Assembly (NCBI GenBank): GCA_002118135.1
Contig: BDIU01000011.1
Span: 1 to 53,769, forward strand
Reading direction: 5' to 3'
DNA from: Trebouxia sp. TZW2008
Lineage: Eukaryota; Chlorophyta; Trebouxiophyceae; Trebouxiales; Trebouxiaceae
DNA length: 53,769 bases
Below are positions 44,201 to 53,769 of the stretch, piece after piece (within the stretch, counting starts at the first letter, position 1; every line of letters starts with the position of its first letter). Position numbers and translations under genes: made by a program. A model generated the notes under the pieces. The model saw nothing but the letters and a program-made list of their open reading frames with translations, did no database searches and was not told where the DNA came from.

Positions 44201-47147
44201 TCAGCTGAGGACAGGCCTTGGTACTCATTTGACTTTGGGCCCATACACTTTCTGCAGTACAGCGGAGAGCATGCGTTCGCCAAAGGTGTGTTTGCCTTCT
44301 CAGTCAGCATCAAGCTCAAAAGCACTGCCCAATATGTAATTGCATGGGCTGGGCTGTTGCAACACTGCTCTTATTTTAGTGCTCTGCCTGCTTGCAAAGC
44401 CATCCATCATTTAACGTGACTGCAGATCTGTTGATATCCTCACTGCCGGCTTGTCTTGTCAGTTGCTTTCAGCTCACTGCAACTATCTTGAGCTCACTGC
44501 AATCATCTTGAGCTCACTGCAGCTATGTTGAGCTCACTGCAGCTATCTTGAGCTCACTGCAGCTATCTGGAGCTCACTGCAACTATATTTGGAGCTCAAT
44601 GCAACTATCTTGAGCTCGCTGCAACTTTCTTGAGCTCAGTGCAACTATCTTGAGCTCGCTGCAACTATCTTGAGCTCACTGCAACTATCTTGAGCTCACT
44701 GCAACCGCGACTATCTTGAGCTCACTGCAGCTATGTTGAGCTCACTGCAACTACCCTGAGCTCATCGCACCTATCTTGAGCTGCAACACTGGTCAGCTGC
44801 AGCATCCCTGCTCAACAGATATATCACCCCTGTTGCATGCAGGGTCTGAACAGCACCAGGTTGTGATCAGGAACCTGGCCAGTGTGCATCGCAGCCTGAC
44901 TTCCTGGCTAGTAGTGGGGATCACCGCCCCTCCTACACAGATTCCACCAACAATTTAATTCTTGTCTTCCCTTTGCGTCAAAGAAGTGATTTTCAGCTCT
45001 TGTTTGTCCATGTTTTGTTTTGCATGCAGGGTCTGAGCAGCACCAGTTTGTGATCAGGGATCTGGCCAGCGTGAACCGTAGCATGACCCCCTGGCTGGTG
45101 GTGGGGGGTCACCGCCCCTTCTACATAGACTCCACCAACAACATAAAGCCTGATGGTGACCAGCCTGTTGCACGGGACTTGCAAGAGGCTTTTGAGGATG
45201 CCTTCTACAAATACCAGGTGGGTTCTGAGACATTGCTGTGGACCTTGTGCAATGTCAAAATTTGGATGAAATCCACCAACAACATGAGGCCAGATCATGA
45301 TCAGCCTTCTGCTTGAACACTGTAAGAAGCTTTTAAGGGCGCTGTCTACAACTACCAGGTGAGCAGGGGCCCTTCAATTGTGATGATGCGCACCTCAGGC
45401 TTCTCCATACAAATGACTAAGTGGAGTAGAGTGAGCTTACTGCATCAGTCGCTGAAGCAATCTCATCAACCCAATGAGTGACTGTATGACAGTAGGCTGA
45501 CACAAACAAGTCATCCTGGAGCGACATGTACTGACTGCATCGACTTGCTGTAGTTTCAGACCTGAAAAGCATGCACCTAGTCCTCGTTGAAGCAATCTGC
45601 CTGTAGACTTGTACCTTGTTGACTGTAAGGCAAGGCAAGAGACTGAATGAAGATGGCCCAATGCACAATTGCACAACATCCACACCACTGTAGCAGTACG
45701 CCACAAGCCCGATCATTGTTCTGTACTGTTCAGGTGGACATGACATGGCGTGCTCACCTTCATTCATCACACAGGACCTGCCCGGCATACAAGGAACGCT
45801 GCCTGCATTTCTGACTACACCTTAGAAAGCATTGTAGTCAAGCACGGCATTGTCTGATCTGTATGAGTCTACTGTTCAGGTGGACATGACCTGGCATGGT
45901 CACCATCATTCATACCAAAGATCCTGCCCTGTGTACAAAGAACGCTGCCTGCCTGAAAATGAGGATGGCACAGCGGGAGGGCCAGTGCACTTAGTCATAG
46001 GGCATGCTGGGGCAGGCCTTTGCTTCAATACTGCCCCTCAACGGCCCGACTTCTGGGAAAGGGTGGAGTTGACTCATGGTTACATGAGGGTTGAGGCTAA
46101 TGGCACAGACTTGCACTGTGAGGTAGATCTTCTTCTTGGTATACCTGCCTCATTTGTATCAGACTTCAACCAGCAGATTTGCTGCCTTTGCTGTTTTGTG
46201 AGCGTACCGACTGTGAGGTACTTGGGCATGTGGGTGTAAGGCGTCGCAGTCTACAGCTTCGAGCTGATGCTGCATGTGAATACAGTTTGAACAGTCCAGT
46301 AAATGCAGCATTCGCATGAACAATTGTTGCCTGACTGCGTCTCGGCCTGTGGAAGTATGCATGCTCTGCTGATACAGCAAGCTGCACTTTGCAAGCAGCT
46401 TCGTAAGGATCGCACAGATTGTGCATGCCTGCCATGCAGCATTCTCTTGGTGCTTGGTGCTGTCAGCACAGGCAGAAATGCCCGTTGGCCATGCAGGTGA
46501 TCATAGACGTGGATGGTTCCATTATGGACTCTCTTTCACTCTGCTTAAAACCCTGTGTTGACGCCTTGATGGCACAGTACTTGTCGTCTGCTGGACTGTG
46601 CATGAAACCAACACCTTTGCCTGTGATCATGCGGTACAAGCAACCTCTTGTGCCTGTCACTATGCAGGCGATCACAGATGTGGATGGCTCTGTTACGGAT
46701 TCTTTCACTCTGCACAAAAACCTCCATTGACGCCTTCATGGCACAGTGCTTGTTATCTGCTGGGATGTGAATGAAAGCAGCACTTATGCAAGCGATCATC
46801 CAGGTCCCGCGGTATCAACTCTTCTGCCTGTGACTATGCAGGTGATCACAGATGTGGATGGCTCTGTTATGGATTCTTTCACTCTGCACAAACCACCCAA
46901 TTGGCTGCCAAGGGACACAGACAGATTAGAGCACTGGGAGAAGTCAGTTCTTAGCATGGCAGGCACATCTGGGCATGCTGCCAATGCTAGCATACAAGCA
47001 CAACATCAACAAGTGCAGGAAAAGATTGATGAGCCTCGTCAACATGTCGGGCCACACCATAGCTGGGTGCAAGGAATTATTCGATACATCAAAAGGCATC
47101 GGTCTCATATGCTGCAGGAGTTTCTGAATCCTGAGCAGACAGATTGA
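41221..47147 (+). CDS. Secreted purple acid phosphatase, plant type, 8 exons
   Basis: Binuclear-metal phosphomonoesterase, normally secreted or vacuolar, used for phosphate scavenging. Exons: 41221-41576, 41666-41818, 42466-42700, 43265-43485, 44014-44285, 45030-45217, 45880-46122, 46842-47147; 657 aa, all GT-AG, phases consistent. The N-terminus is a signal peptide (IFALCLGAILVPFCLS). A fibronectin-III-like domain follows, with EVRWG at its end. All five metal-ligand blocks are present: ADMG (Asp about 277), GDISY (Asp about 317, Tyr about 320), GNHE (Asn about 350, His about 351), VVGGH (His about 440) and GHHH (about 482-485). After the catalytic core comes an 80-residue His/Gln-rich tail (HWEKSV...HHSWVQGIIRYIKRH). 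The ATG at 41221 opens directly on the signal peptide. Exon 1's donor (AG|GTCCGC) is weak. Introns 2, 3, 5, 6 and 7 contain echoes. Confidence 0.95.
42150..42420 (+). repeat. Three echoes of the phosphatase exon 3 5' edge
   Basis: Copies begin near 42150, 42275 and 42380. They include an acceptor (CTTGTAG, CTTGCAG, and CTTGCAA with AG lost) and decaying versions of MLVQWTTHNTSSPEVRWG. The first two read MQVQRTTHKSSYSEGSWG and TLVQRKTRNSSCPEVRWG. The real exon starts at 42466 with TTTGTAG. Confidence 0.95.
42945..43225 (+). repeat. Echoes of the phosphatase exon 4 5' edge
   Basis: Blocks at about 43063-43145 and 43155-43220 repeat GCAAGCACATGGGTTGAGTC, AGGAAGCTTC and GTTGATCCACAGGCCCATG from the start of exon 4 (AHGFSQEASFLAAPAVGPQT). 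The acceptor CAG has become CAA in both. Confidence 0.9.
44461..44785. repeat. Minisatellite, about 20-bp unit, roughly 15 copies
   Basis: Unit TTGAGCTCACTGCAACTATC with single-base variants, in phosphatase intron 5. Each unit contains a SacI-like GAGCTC and a CTGCA acceptor-like core. Confidence 0.95.
44829..44957 (+). repeat. Echo of the phosphatase exon 6 5' edge with intact acceptor
   Basis: TGCATGCAG|GGTCTGAACAGCACCAG begins a 115-bp copy of exon 6 (EQHQVVIRNLASVHRSLTSW against EQHQFVIRDLASVNRSMTPW), 188 bp upstream of the real acceptor. The frame shifts shortly after at GGGGATCACC, where the metal-ligand His would lie, so the copy could not supply a functional active site. Confidence 0.95.
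45266..45366 (+). repeat. Echo of the phosphatase exon 6 3' edge with donor
   Basis: Repeats STNNIKPDGDQP...EAFEDAFYKYQ as ATCCACCAACAACATGAGGC through AACTACCAG|GTGAGC, about 142 bp downstream. It contains a stop, but its donor is closer to consensus than the real one (CAG|GTGGGT). Confidence 0.93.
45721..45815 (+). repeat. Echo of the phosphatase exon 7 5' edge
   Basis: ACTGTTCAG|GTGGACATGACATGG begins a copy of exon 7, with the GHHH metal-ligand motif changed (RAHLHS) and ending at a stop after CPAYKERCLHF. It lies 147 bp upstream of the true acceptor. Confidence 0.94.
46488..46735 (+). repeat. Two echoes of the phosphatase exon 8 5' edge
   Basis: ATGCAG|GTGATCATAGACGTGG (46490) and ATGCAG|GCGATCACAGATGTGG (46665) precede the real ATGCAG|GTGATCACAG (46842). 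The copies read VIIDVDGSIMDSLSL and AITDVDGSVTDSFTLHK. Confidence 0.95.
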
Positions 47148-48854
47148 AGCGCTGTATATTAGCAGATTCTGAAATTGAAGTCGTCTGTTGAGTTTTCAAC
47201 ATCGTTTGCAGTGTTGCTTAGCCAGTGTCTGCTGTGTATACGTGTCATGTTGTGTGTCAAATGCAGTAACAACTATTGTGCTTTAATTGTGTACATGTGG
47301 TGTCATACTGCAGCTGGCTGGCATGATTTGTGTTTGTTTACTGTTGCTTGTGGTGTTGCATTCCATATCAACTGACATTGTTTGAGTGCTTTGCAGCTTT
47401 CAAGGACTTATCACTGCAGCCAATGCTCTTGAAAGCTTCAAAGCAGTACCCCAAGCTGGATATGATCACAAAAGCACTGGAGCTTTTTAAGACACTTTGT
47501 GCCCCGCATCTACATCCGTTTACTGCTGCTCACATGCATGTCCTGTGTACTCTTCCGACTTGGATCACAAACGGAACAGTTAATGGCATCAATTGAAAGC
47601 CGCCTTATCACCCTTGCAGCCACGACCACCCAGGTTCATGAAGCTGCCATTATCTTGCAGTGTGGTGCCTGTGCTGTCAGTGGCTGTCATGTATGCTGGA
47701 AGCTCTCAGGCAAAAGTTGCCTCATCAAAGGTTTGAGGGATGTGCAAGAAAGGGGTGGGCCTGAGATGGGTGGGGTCTGGGTCACGGTCTGCATGTTGCA
47801 GGCTGCAAAAACCATTTGGCATCGCCAGCATTGCTGCCACAAAAGCCCAGAATGCATTCATGTTGGTGGCCTTAGGGTATCAGAGATGATTTGAACAGAG
47901 CATCAATTCTCAGGATGGCAGGCATGCACTTGAATCACATATTATCCTTGGTGTGTCGCGCGCTAATCGCATCAGGATTGTGGTCGTTGATGTAAAAGAA
48001 GGATGGCATGCATGCAAGCAATATGGTCAGCACAGCCTGCAAACTTGCTCAAGCATGTCAAAGTGCTTTTCCATGGCAGTGCTGATCATGAGGATGAAGC
48101 AAAGAACTAGCAGTGTGCCCAGTATGCACCAGATGGATTGCACTGCATGTTTTTGCAAACACAGGTCTGAGTTGGCAACATTCTTGTTTTTGTCGCATAT
48201 AAACACTGTGCAGTGTCATGCTGATAGTGAACAGATGAAACAGCAAGACCAGATATGTGTTGGCTCACACCTTGCCTGGTCAATGAACAGAAGGCCTGTG
48301 AACATAGACATACATAGACAATTTTGGCCACCATGACGCATGCTGCAGTACCTATTGTACATGCAGACAATGCTGCATTTCATTTTGAGCAAAACACAAT
48401 ATCATATCTACGTAGAAATGACCTGGTACCTGATTATGGTAATCAAGTTCACTTCAGGACCGGCTTCAAATGCCAAGTTCAAGACAATACCAGAAATGCA
48501 GTAGACTCAGCTAAGATTGTACATTGAGACACACTAGACTTAGGCTACACGCTCGATGTATGCAAGCAAGCAGTACATTGATATTCCTGTGTTGACATCT
48601 GGGGCAGTCTAGATCTCGGAAGGTGGGAAATGGTGTGTCTCAGAAGACTCAAGTGGTTTGTTGCCCTCTAGACATGTAGCCATGCATTGCATGCATGGAT
48701 CCTACCATATGTGCTAAAGGTTATGCCCAATTCATGCAACCAAAAGAAGTCAGACCACTGCAAGTCTGTACAAGAAAACTGCAATCTAGGTACCCAGCAA
48801 GCTTACACAGCTATGCAGAGACCATGGCCAAGGCAAACAAGCAAGGAAAAGACA
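47148..48854. other. 1.7-kb convergent intergenic region
   Basis: Lies between the phosphatase stop and the GH5 stop. Plus-strand ORFs exist. One at about 47395-47510 reads FKDLSLQPMLLKASKQYPKL with coding-like composition, but I can place no start, splice partner or domain. A TTACA (TGTAA in the minus sense) at 48803-48807 lies 48 nt after the GH5 stop, as expected for a polyadenylation signal. No RNA gene seen. Confidence 0.5.
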
Positions 48855-51800
48855 TCACCAGCTACTGCTCTCAGCAAAAGAAAGTACAGCTTGACCCCAT
48901 GGTGCACTTGCCGTGAGTGCCATGTTTCCAGAGCATGCATTCTGAGGCGGTGCCAACACGCCACTAGGAGTGCAGTCCCATGCAAATGACCACCATGCAA
49001 AAGGGATGCCATAGGCATCAGCCTGTTGCATGAGATTCACAGCATTGTTTGCAAGCACAGAATTTGAGTCATCAAAGTTGGCAGGTCCGATCTCTCCAAT
49101 GATCATTGGCAGGTTGCCCTCAACAAACGGAAGCAAGATCTGGTCGTTGAGATTGCAACCATAGCAGTGACTTTCATACACGACATTCAAATCCTGTCCG
49201 CCAGAGCTGAGAGCAATACGGTTGTTGACGTAGTAGCTGACGTCTGCAGCCCAACCATCCAGTCCTGACACACTGATGATGTGTGTGTTGCCTGAAGCTG
49301 CCTCAAGACCCCGTATATACTGTACTGCAGACTGCATGGTAACAAAAGCGGACGGGATCGCGTTTGCATTGTGAAAAGGTTCATTGCATACCCCAAAAAT
49401 GACATGCTGCTGGCCTGAAAGGAGTGGAACCAGCTTTGCCCAAATGGCATTTGTGGAAGCGTCTGGCAGTCCATGCTTTGAAGCATCATTGGGCTCTGAT
49501 ACACTGGAGCTCACATCAATGATGTGGTTGAACTGTATGGAGACCTCAACAATGACAAGATGGCTGTACGTAGTTGCGTGCTCAACCATGGTCAAGACAC
49601 TCTGGAAGTAGTCTGCTGATAAGCTTGCTATGTCTTGCCATGCGCCATTGTTGAATGGAGACTCAAGACACAGTCTGATGAAGTTAGCATTCCACACATT
49701 AACCAGCGCATCCATGCGTGTGATGGCAGCATTCACCAACGAGCCCGGCACACTAAGATCAGGCTGTGTGCAACTGCCACATGCATTGATGTCCATTAAG
49801 TTTGCGCCTCGCAGCTTGGTGGGCTGCCCATTCACCAAGAGCTTATTGCCAGAGATTGTCAGCATCTGAGGCGCTCCAGTCACTGGTGAGAGAGGCTGAG
49901 GTGTATTGGTTGGTACTGGGCTGTTTCCAGGCACCACTGGTGGAACAGGCCCCAAGGGGGGGACTGGTGAAACACTTGGGCTCAGAGGCGGCACGTCTGA
50001 GGCTGATGTACAAGCGCATTGACTGCCTGCACACAATATAGCAAATATAGATAGTATACACATCATATAATGACACAATATAGTCTAAGTACATGATTTT
50101 GAACACAACCTAGTTTGCTTTGGCCCTTCTCAACATGCAGAATACAAGCCAATCGTATAATACACGCTGGCCCTCTTCTGTAAGGCTGCCCCTGCGTGTC
50201 AAGTCAGGCCAGATCTGGTTAGCTTCTGTTACTGGTATTCTGCACGCACTTCTACAGACTGTACTGCTGCAAAAGTCAAGGCACTTCACATGCACCATGA
50301 AGCACTCAACAGGCGCGTGTTTGCACAGAACAAGGCTTTCGGTCTAGGCAAAGCAGCAAAACTGCCAATGCTTGACCAGAGCAACAACATACTGACTTTT
50401 GACAACTTGCCCGTGAAGTGGGATGCCACATTGCAGGGTCTGAGCTCACTGAACAGCTGATAGAAGCTTGCAAAGAGAAGTTGCACATCAGAATCACCAT
50501 GCAACTGCCAGACCATTTGCTTTACAGGTGTTGGACAGCATGTGATAGCTGTTATGGCCACAAAAGCCAGGCAGTGTCCGGCACACTTCAACTCAGTGCA
50601 TAGGCCACAATCTTATCGTGTCACCACACGCATGCTCAATGACTCATGTCAATTTCAATACGTGCACAAGCTTGCAACAATGTAAAAGCTGTTCGCTGAC
50701 TTGCATCTGAGCAATTTCTGCAAGATGTTAATGTCACCATACGCATGCTCAATGACTCATGTCAACTTCAGTACATGCACAAGCTTGCAACAATGTAAAA
50801 GTAGTTTGCTGACTTGCATCTGAGCAATTTCTGCAAGATGTAATGCTGCATGTGCATGCTTACCGGCGCACGGCACCATGATCTGGTCACCACAGATCAC
50901 TGAGGGCTGCATGGCCTGCAAGCAAACATTCTGTGGCTCTAGCTTGTGTGTGCATTATATCTCTCGCTACGTCCAGGTTGTGCAAGCATAAGAGCACTTT
51001 GGACATGTCCTGTACAAACTGTGAGCTGAATAGGATTTAGGCTATTGCTCTGGATCTTGCTATCCACCGTTTGAAACCCGCAGGCTTGTGACAGCCAGGT
51101 GTTAATTAGCACCTGGTTGTGTATGGGCTCTGCAATTGGCTTAGTTACACGGCCATTCCTCTTCTATCAACAAGTCAGAATGAGTCAGATTGAGTCAGAA
51201 CGGAGCAATGGCCACCTGGGTTGCCTCAAATATGAAGAATTGGGTGCCTGTGGCATCAGACAGACACAATCTTTTTCACTGCAACAATTGCTTTCACTGC
51301 AGGAGTTGAGCTCCTGCGGCATATAACAGCAACAATTGTTTTCACTGCAATCGGATGCATATCATGCATCCCCTGTGTGCCGCAATGCTGCGCAGTAGAG
51401 TAGATTTGTGACAGCAGTCCACAAGAGCACAGGCATGCAGGCACTCTATGAAACATGCTGTTGGCATGGGCGCACCAAAGCAATGCTTCTGATACTGCAA
51501 CACTGCAAAGCCGTCAGATGGCTTTTACCTACCCTGCCAATTGCATAAGGCTTCAGCAGTGTGGACAAAGCTTTTCGCTGAGTGCATCACTTGATGCATT
51601 CATGTGTGCATGAACATATGCAAGGAAAGTACGATGCATCTATCTGTTTTGGCAGCCTATAGTTCACTTGATGTAATGGTGGACAACCTGATCATGGTTT
51701 ACTAAATTGCTAAATAAATGTACATCTCAGGCAAGAGCTGCATAGCTTTGCCATTGCGGGCGCTGCACTGATGTATCAAAAGATGATGCAGCTGTTCCTG

Positions 51801-52765
51801 AACTGCACACATGCCCTGAAATACTGCAAGAGCTCAGGGAAAGAGCTGCTGCCAGCAGCACCTGCATTATTTACTTACCTTGTATGTTTGTGGGTTGGCA
51901 GCTAGCATCTCAGCAAAGGTTGCAGTTGTCAACCCGGATGATGTTGCAGACTGCCAGATACCGTACAGACTGTCTCCAGATCCTGCATATGTGACATATG
52001 GGCACGTGCTGCTGCTGATCTCTGAAGGCACTTGGATGAGGGTCCCCTCCTGGACAAACCCATGCACTAAATCCACCTGCAATTATGCTAGTGGTCAGAG
52101 CATGTCTGTCACGTTGCACTACTTTCAAGTTGAAGGGCCTCATGCCCTTCAATCACAAAACTGATGAGACATACGTGCACGGAGATGATCGTACGTACAT
52201 ATGTCGCTGGTCCTGGTTGCAAATTGGGAATTTGTCAGCTGAGTCAGCTTTCAGTGCTCTGTGCTTACCGTCGGGTTTGCCGCAAGCACAGCTGCTCCTG
52301 AGACATGGTACTGGTCAATCAACCCGCAGATTCCTGAAGCCGATTGCCACGACACGGTCTGCCGTTCCGCGCTCAACCGCTCGGCTGCACATGTCTGCAC
52401 CAGCAAGCAAAAATATGCAGTGACAATAGCTTGGGCTAGAGACCGTCAAATGAATGGCAAGCACTGCTGATGAAATATAACTTGAGATGCATAGGGGCAG
52501 GGACAAATCGGACATCAGACTTGGCAGAGCAACCGCTTCCGATTGGAAAGGAACACAGCTTCAAGACGCACGAGACACACGAAATGAATACCGAAGCGCA
52601 CTGCACATAAGGGCGACCTCCTGCAGACGATGACTGAGCTGACACTGTCTTCAAAAGTACGAAAACAGCTAGACCCAGCACGGTGCAAGCGCAGTTGCTG
52701 CAGCTCGTGAAAATCGGCTTGCGACGGTCGCGCTCAGCGCGAAACGGATTACTGGTGGATGGCAT
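48855..52765 (-). CDS. Secreted two-LysM plus glycoside hydrolase family 5 protein, 5 exons
   Basis: Probable extracellular glycanase that binds an N-acetylglucosamine-containing polymer. Exons: 52765-52592, 52394-52269, 52076-51879, 50915-50864, 50026-48855; 573 aa, phases consistent. The N-terminus has a hydrophobic signal (CTVLGLAVFVLLKTVSA) after a basic lead. LysM 1 (about 70-116) is split by intron 2: QTVSWQSASGICGLIDQYHV ... LAANPT then VDLVHGFVQEGTLIQVP. LysM 2 (about 124-180) is split by intron 3: CPYVTYAGSGDSLYGIWQSA ... AANP then ICGDQIMVPC. A Pro/Ser-rich linker (PPLSPSVSPVPPLGPVPP) leads to a GH5-like (βα)8 domain from about residue 237. Its hallmarks are FIRLCLE, the acid/base Glu in GVCNEP, VVYESHCYG, the nucleophile Glu in MIIGEIGPA, and FAWWSFAWD. 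LysM modules usually bind chitin or peptidoglycan, while GH5 enzymes usually cut β-glucans or mannans; the substrate is not evident. Confidence 0.93.
50619..50844. repeat. 113-bp direct tandem duplication in GH5 intron 4
   Basis: Two copies (50619-50731 and 50732-50844) differ at only a few bases. They share ACGCATGCTCAATGACTCAT, GCACAAGCTTGCAACAATGT and CTGACTTGCATCTGAGCAAT. The second ends 20 bp before the 52-bp exon 4. It is the youngest-looking tandem duplication in the window and shows the process at work next to an exon. Confidence 0.95.
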
Positions 52766-53769
52766 ACCCGCGAACGCTGACGCAACTGTCTGAATGCCCT
52801 TGCACTGGCGTGTTACACCGTTCCAGTCGCGTTCAGAGATCGACGCGAGATTTGATCGAGAGGGGGTTCTGGCGCAGTGCAGGTGACAAACTTGCAGTAC
52901 TTTGAAGGTGCTTCGTTGTCACGTGGACCTCCAGCGAGGGGACGAAGAAGGATTGAGCGAGAAGTTAGAAAATTGGTTGCTCAAGGCTTAGAGAGTCACA
53001 GACGTTCTAGCAAGAAGGCTGTTGAGTATCATGCTGCTCCTGCTTGCTTTGATGACAGACCAATGAGGAGCTGTGATGGTTATGGATGAAGGCGAGCCTA
53101 TCTACCATCTGATCAAATCCTCACGACATCACATCACAGTATGCCCCGGAAGAGAGACTCAGTCATAATTTTTGCAGTCCAGCTGTGACACGTCCATGCA
53201 AACCTCATGATTGAGCAACAATTGCAGGAGTCTCTGTCGGACATGCCATCTGGGTTTCAAGATGTTTTTTGACACCAGGACCTGGTGCAGAACCAAGAAA
53301 GGAGGCAAAAGACCTTCACAGAGGACGCATATGGCAAACATATGGCCCTGTCCACAAGAGCAAACTGCATATTGAAACTTTCATCACAGAGTGAACATTG
53401 CATACTGGGCCTAGGCCTTGCCGTTCAGTCAGTCAGTCAGCAGACTTTCACTTCTATGCAGAATCTAATGCTATGCTCATGCAAATTTGAGCAATCTCAC
53501 AAAGAAGTTGAAGACTGACTTTGTCAAACGGACCGCACCAGTTGCAAGTCATTGTGTACATGTCCTGTCGTGTCTGGGCCAGGGCCTGATCATTGGTCTG
53601 CCTTGATTGACAGATATGAAATCACAAAAGGGACAGATGAAGTACTTGTAACAGACTAGGCTCTGTCCTAGTGAGTGTGTATCTAAACTCAGATCACATG
53701 CTTAAGTGAGATCGTGCCTAACCGCCGATCGGTCCATCAGATAAGAGACAACACTTCTGGTGTGTCTAC
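52766..53769. other. Right-hand flank, no supported gene
   Basis: Contains the GH5 promoter. A plus-strand frame at 52883-53089 reads GRRRIEREVRKLVAQGLESH with coding-like composition, but no ATG opens it and no domain is recognised. It could be an exon of a gene running out of the window. A (TCAG)n tract of five units lies at about 53427-53447. Nothing else seen. Confidence 0.4.

Noticed and set aside
44461..44785. CRISPR-like array
   Set aside because: Units are directly adjacent 20-bp tandem copies without unique spacers, in a eukaryotic intron; it is a minisatellite.
47330..47894. Plus-strand ORFs after the phosphatase as extra exons or a separate gene
   Set aside because: The phosphatase chain already ends in a complete exon with a stop at 47147, and I found no phase-compatible acceptor or recognisable domain here.
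52877..53089. 70-aa plus-strand ORF as a gene
   Set aside because: There is no ATG, no domain, and no splice partner in the window; kept only as a remark in the right-flank entry.
1..53769. Bacterial operon or phage region
   Set aside because: Genes are split by GT-AG introns with consistent phases, and the families are eukaryotic; there are no ribosome-binding sites or polycistronic spacing.

Overview
This is a nuclear, intron-rich eukaryotic window. The gene content points to a green alga (chlorophyte, possibly trebouxiophyte): a plant/algal K+-dependent vacuolar H+-pyrophosphatase, a full-size ABCA transporter, a plant-type purple acid phosphatase, a GET2/CAML-like ER receptor subunit, a secreted LysM plus glycoside hydrolase family 5 protein, and a CCCTAAA telomere-like motif near the left end. 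Introns mostly end in TGCAG, and a TGTAA motif (the chlorophyte polyadenylation signal) follows the stops of the ABCA and GH5 genes. The exact taxon is an inference.

Layout, left to right: a doubtful small membrane ORF (364-636, +); an HNH-nuclease ORF (764-1429, -); the H+-pyrophosphatase (1909-10664, +, 12 exons, 777 aa); a GET2/CAML-like gene (11347-12893, -, 5 exons, 332 aa); an unresolved coding-looking region (13003-13820, +); a two-EF-hand protein of unknown family (13885-20248, -, about 11 exons, about 887 aa); a full ABCA transporter (20967-40777, -, 24 exons, 1763 aa); a purple acid phosphatase (41221-47147, +, 8 exons, 657 aa); and a LysM-GH5 secreted hydrolase (48855-52765, -, 5 exons, 573 aa). 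I rebuilt the exon chains by hand from domain order, splice dinucleotides and phase. In every multi-exon model the summed exon length is divisible by three. The EF-hand gene has one uncertain junction.

The most striking feature is structural. In the pyrophosphatase, ABCA, acid phosphatase and, less strongly, the EF-hand gene, most introns hold one to seven degraded local copies ('echoes') of the exon edge next to them. Each copy carries part of the exon plus the splice junction and some intron. Copies of an exon's 5' edge lie in the upstream intron and copies of its 3' edge in the downstream intron, about 80-200 bp apart. Many keep a usable AG or GT. This explains much of the intron length and most of the spurious 'second copies' of domains, and it could supply alternative exons. 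Four ABCA introns start with GC rather than GT. Two 174-bp elements with matching terminal inverted repeats (MITE-like) sit in two different introns.

The genes do not form one pathway. Four of the recognised products concern membranes or secretion: a vacuolar proton pump, ER insertion of tail-anchored proteins, lipid-type ABC transport, and a secreted acid phosphatase. The fifth is a probable extracellular glucan or chitin-related hydrolase.
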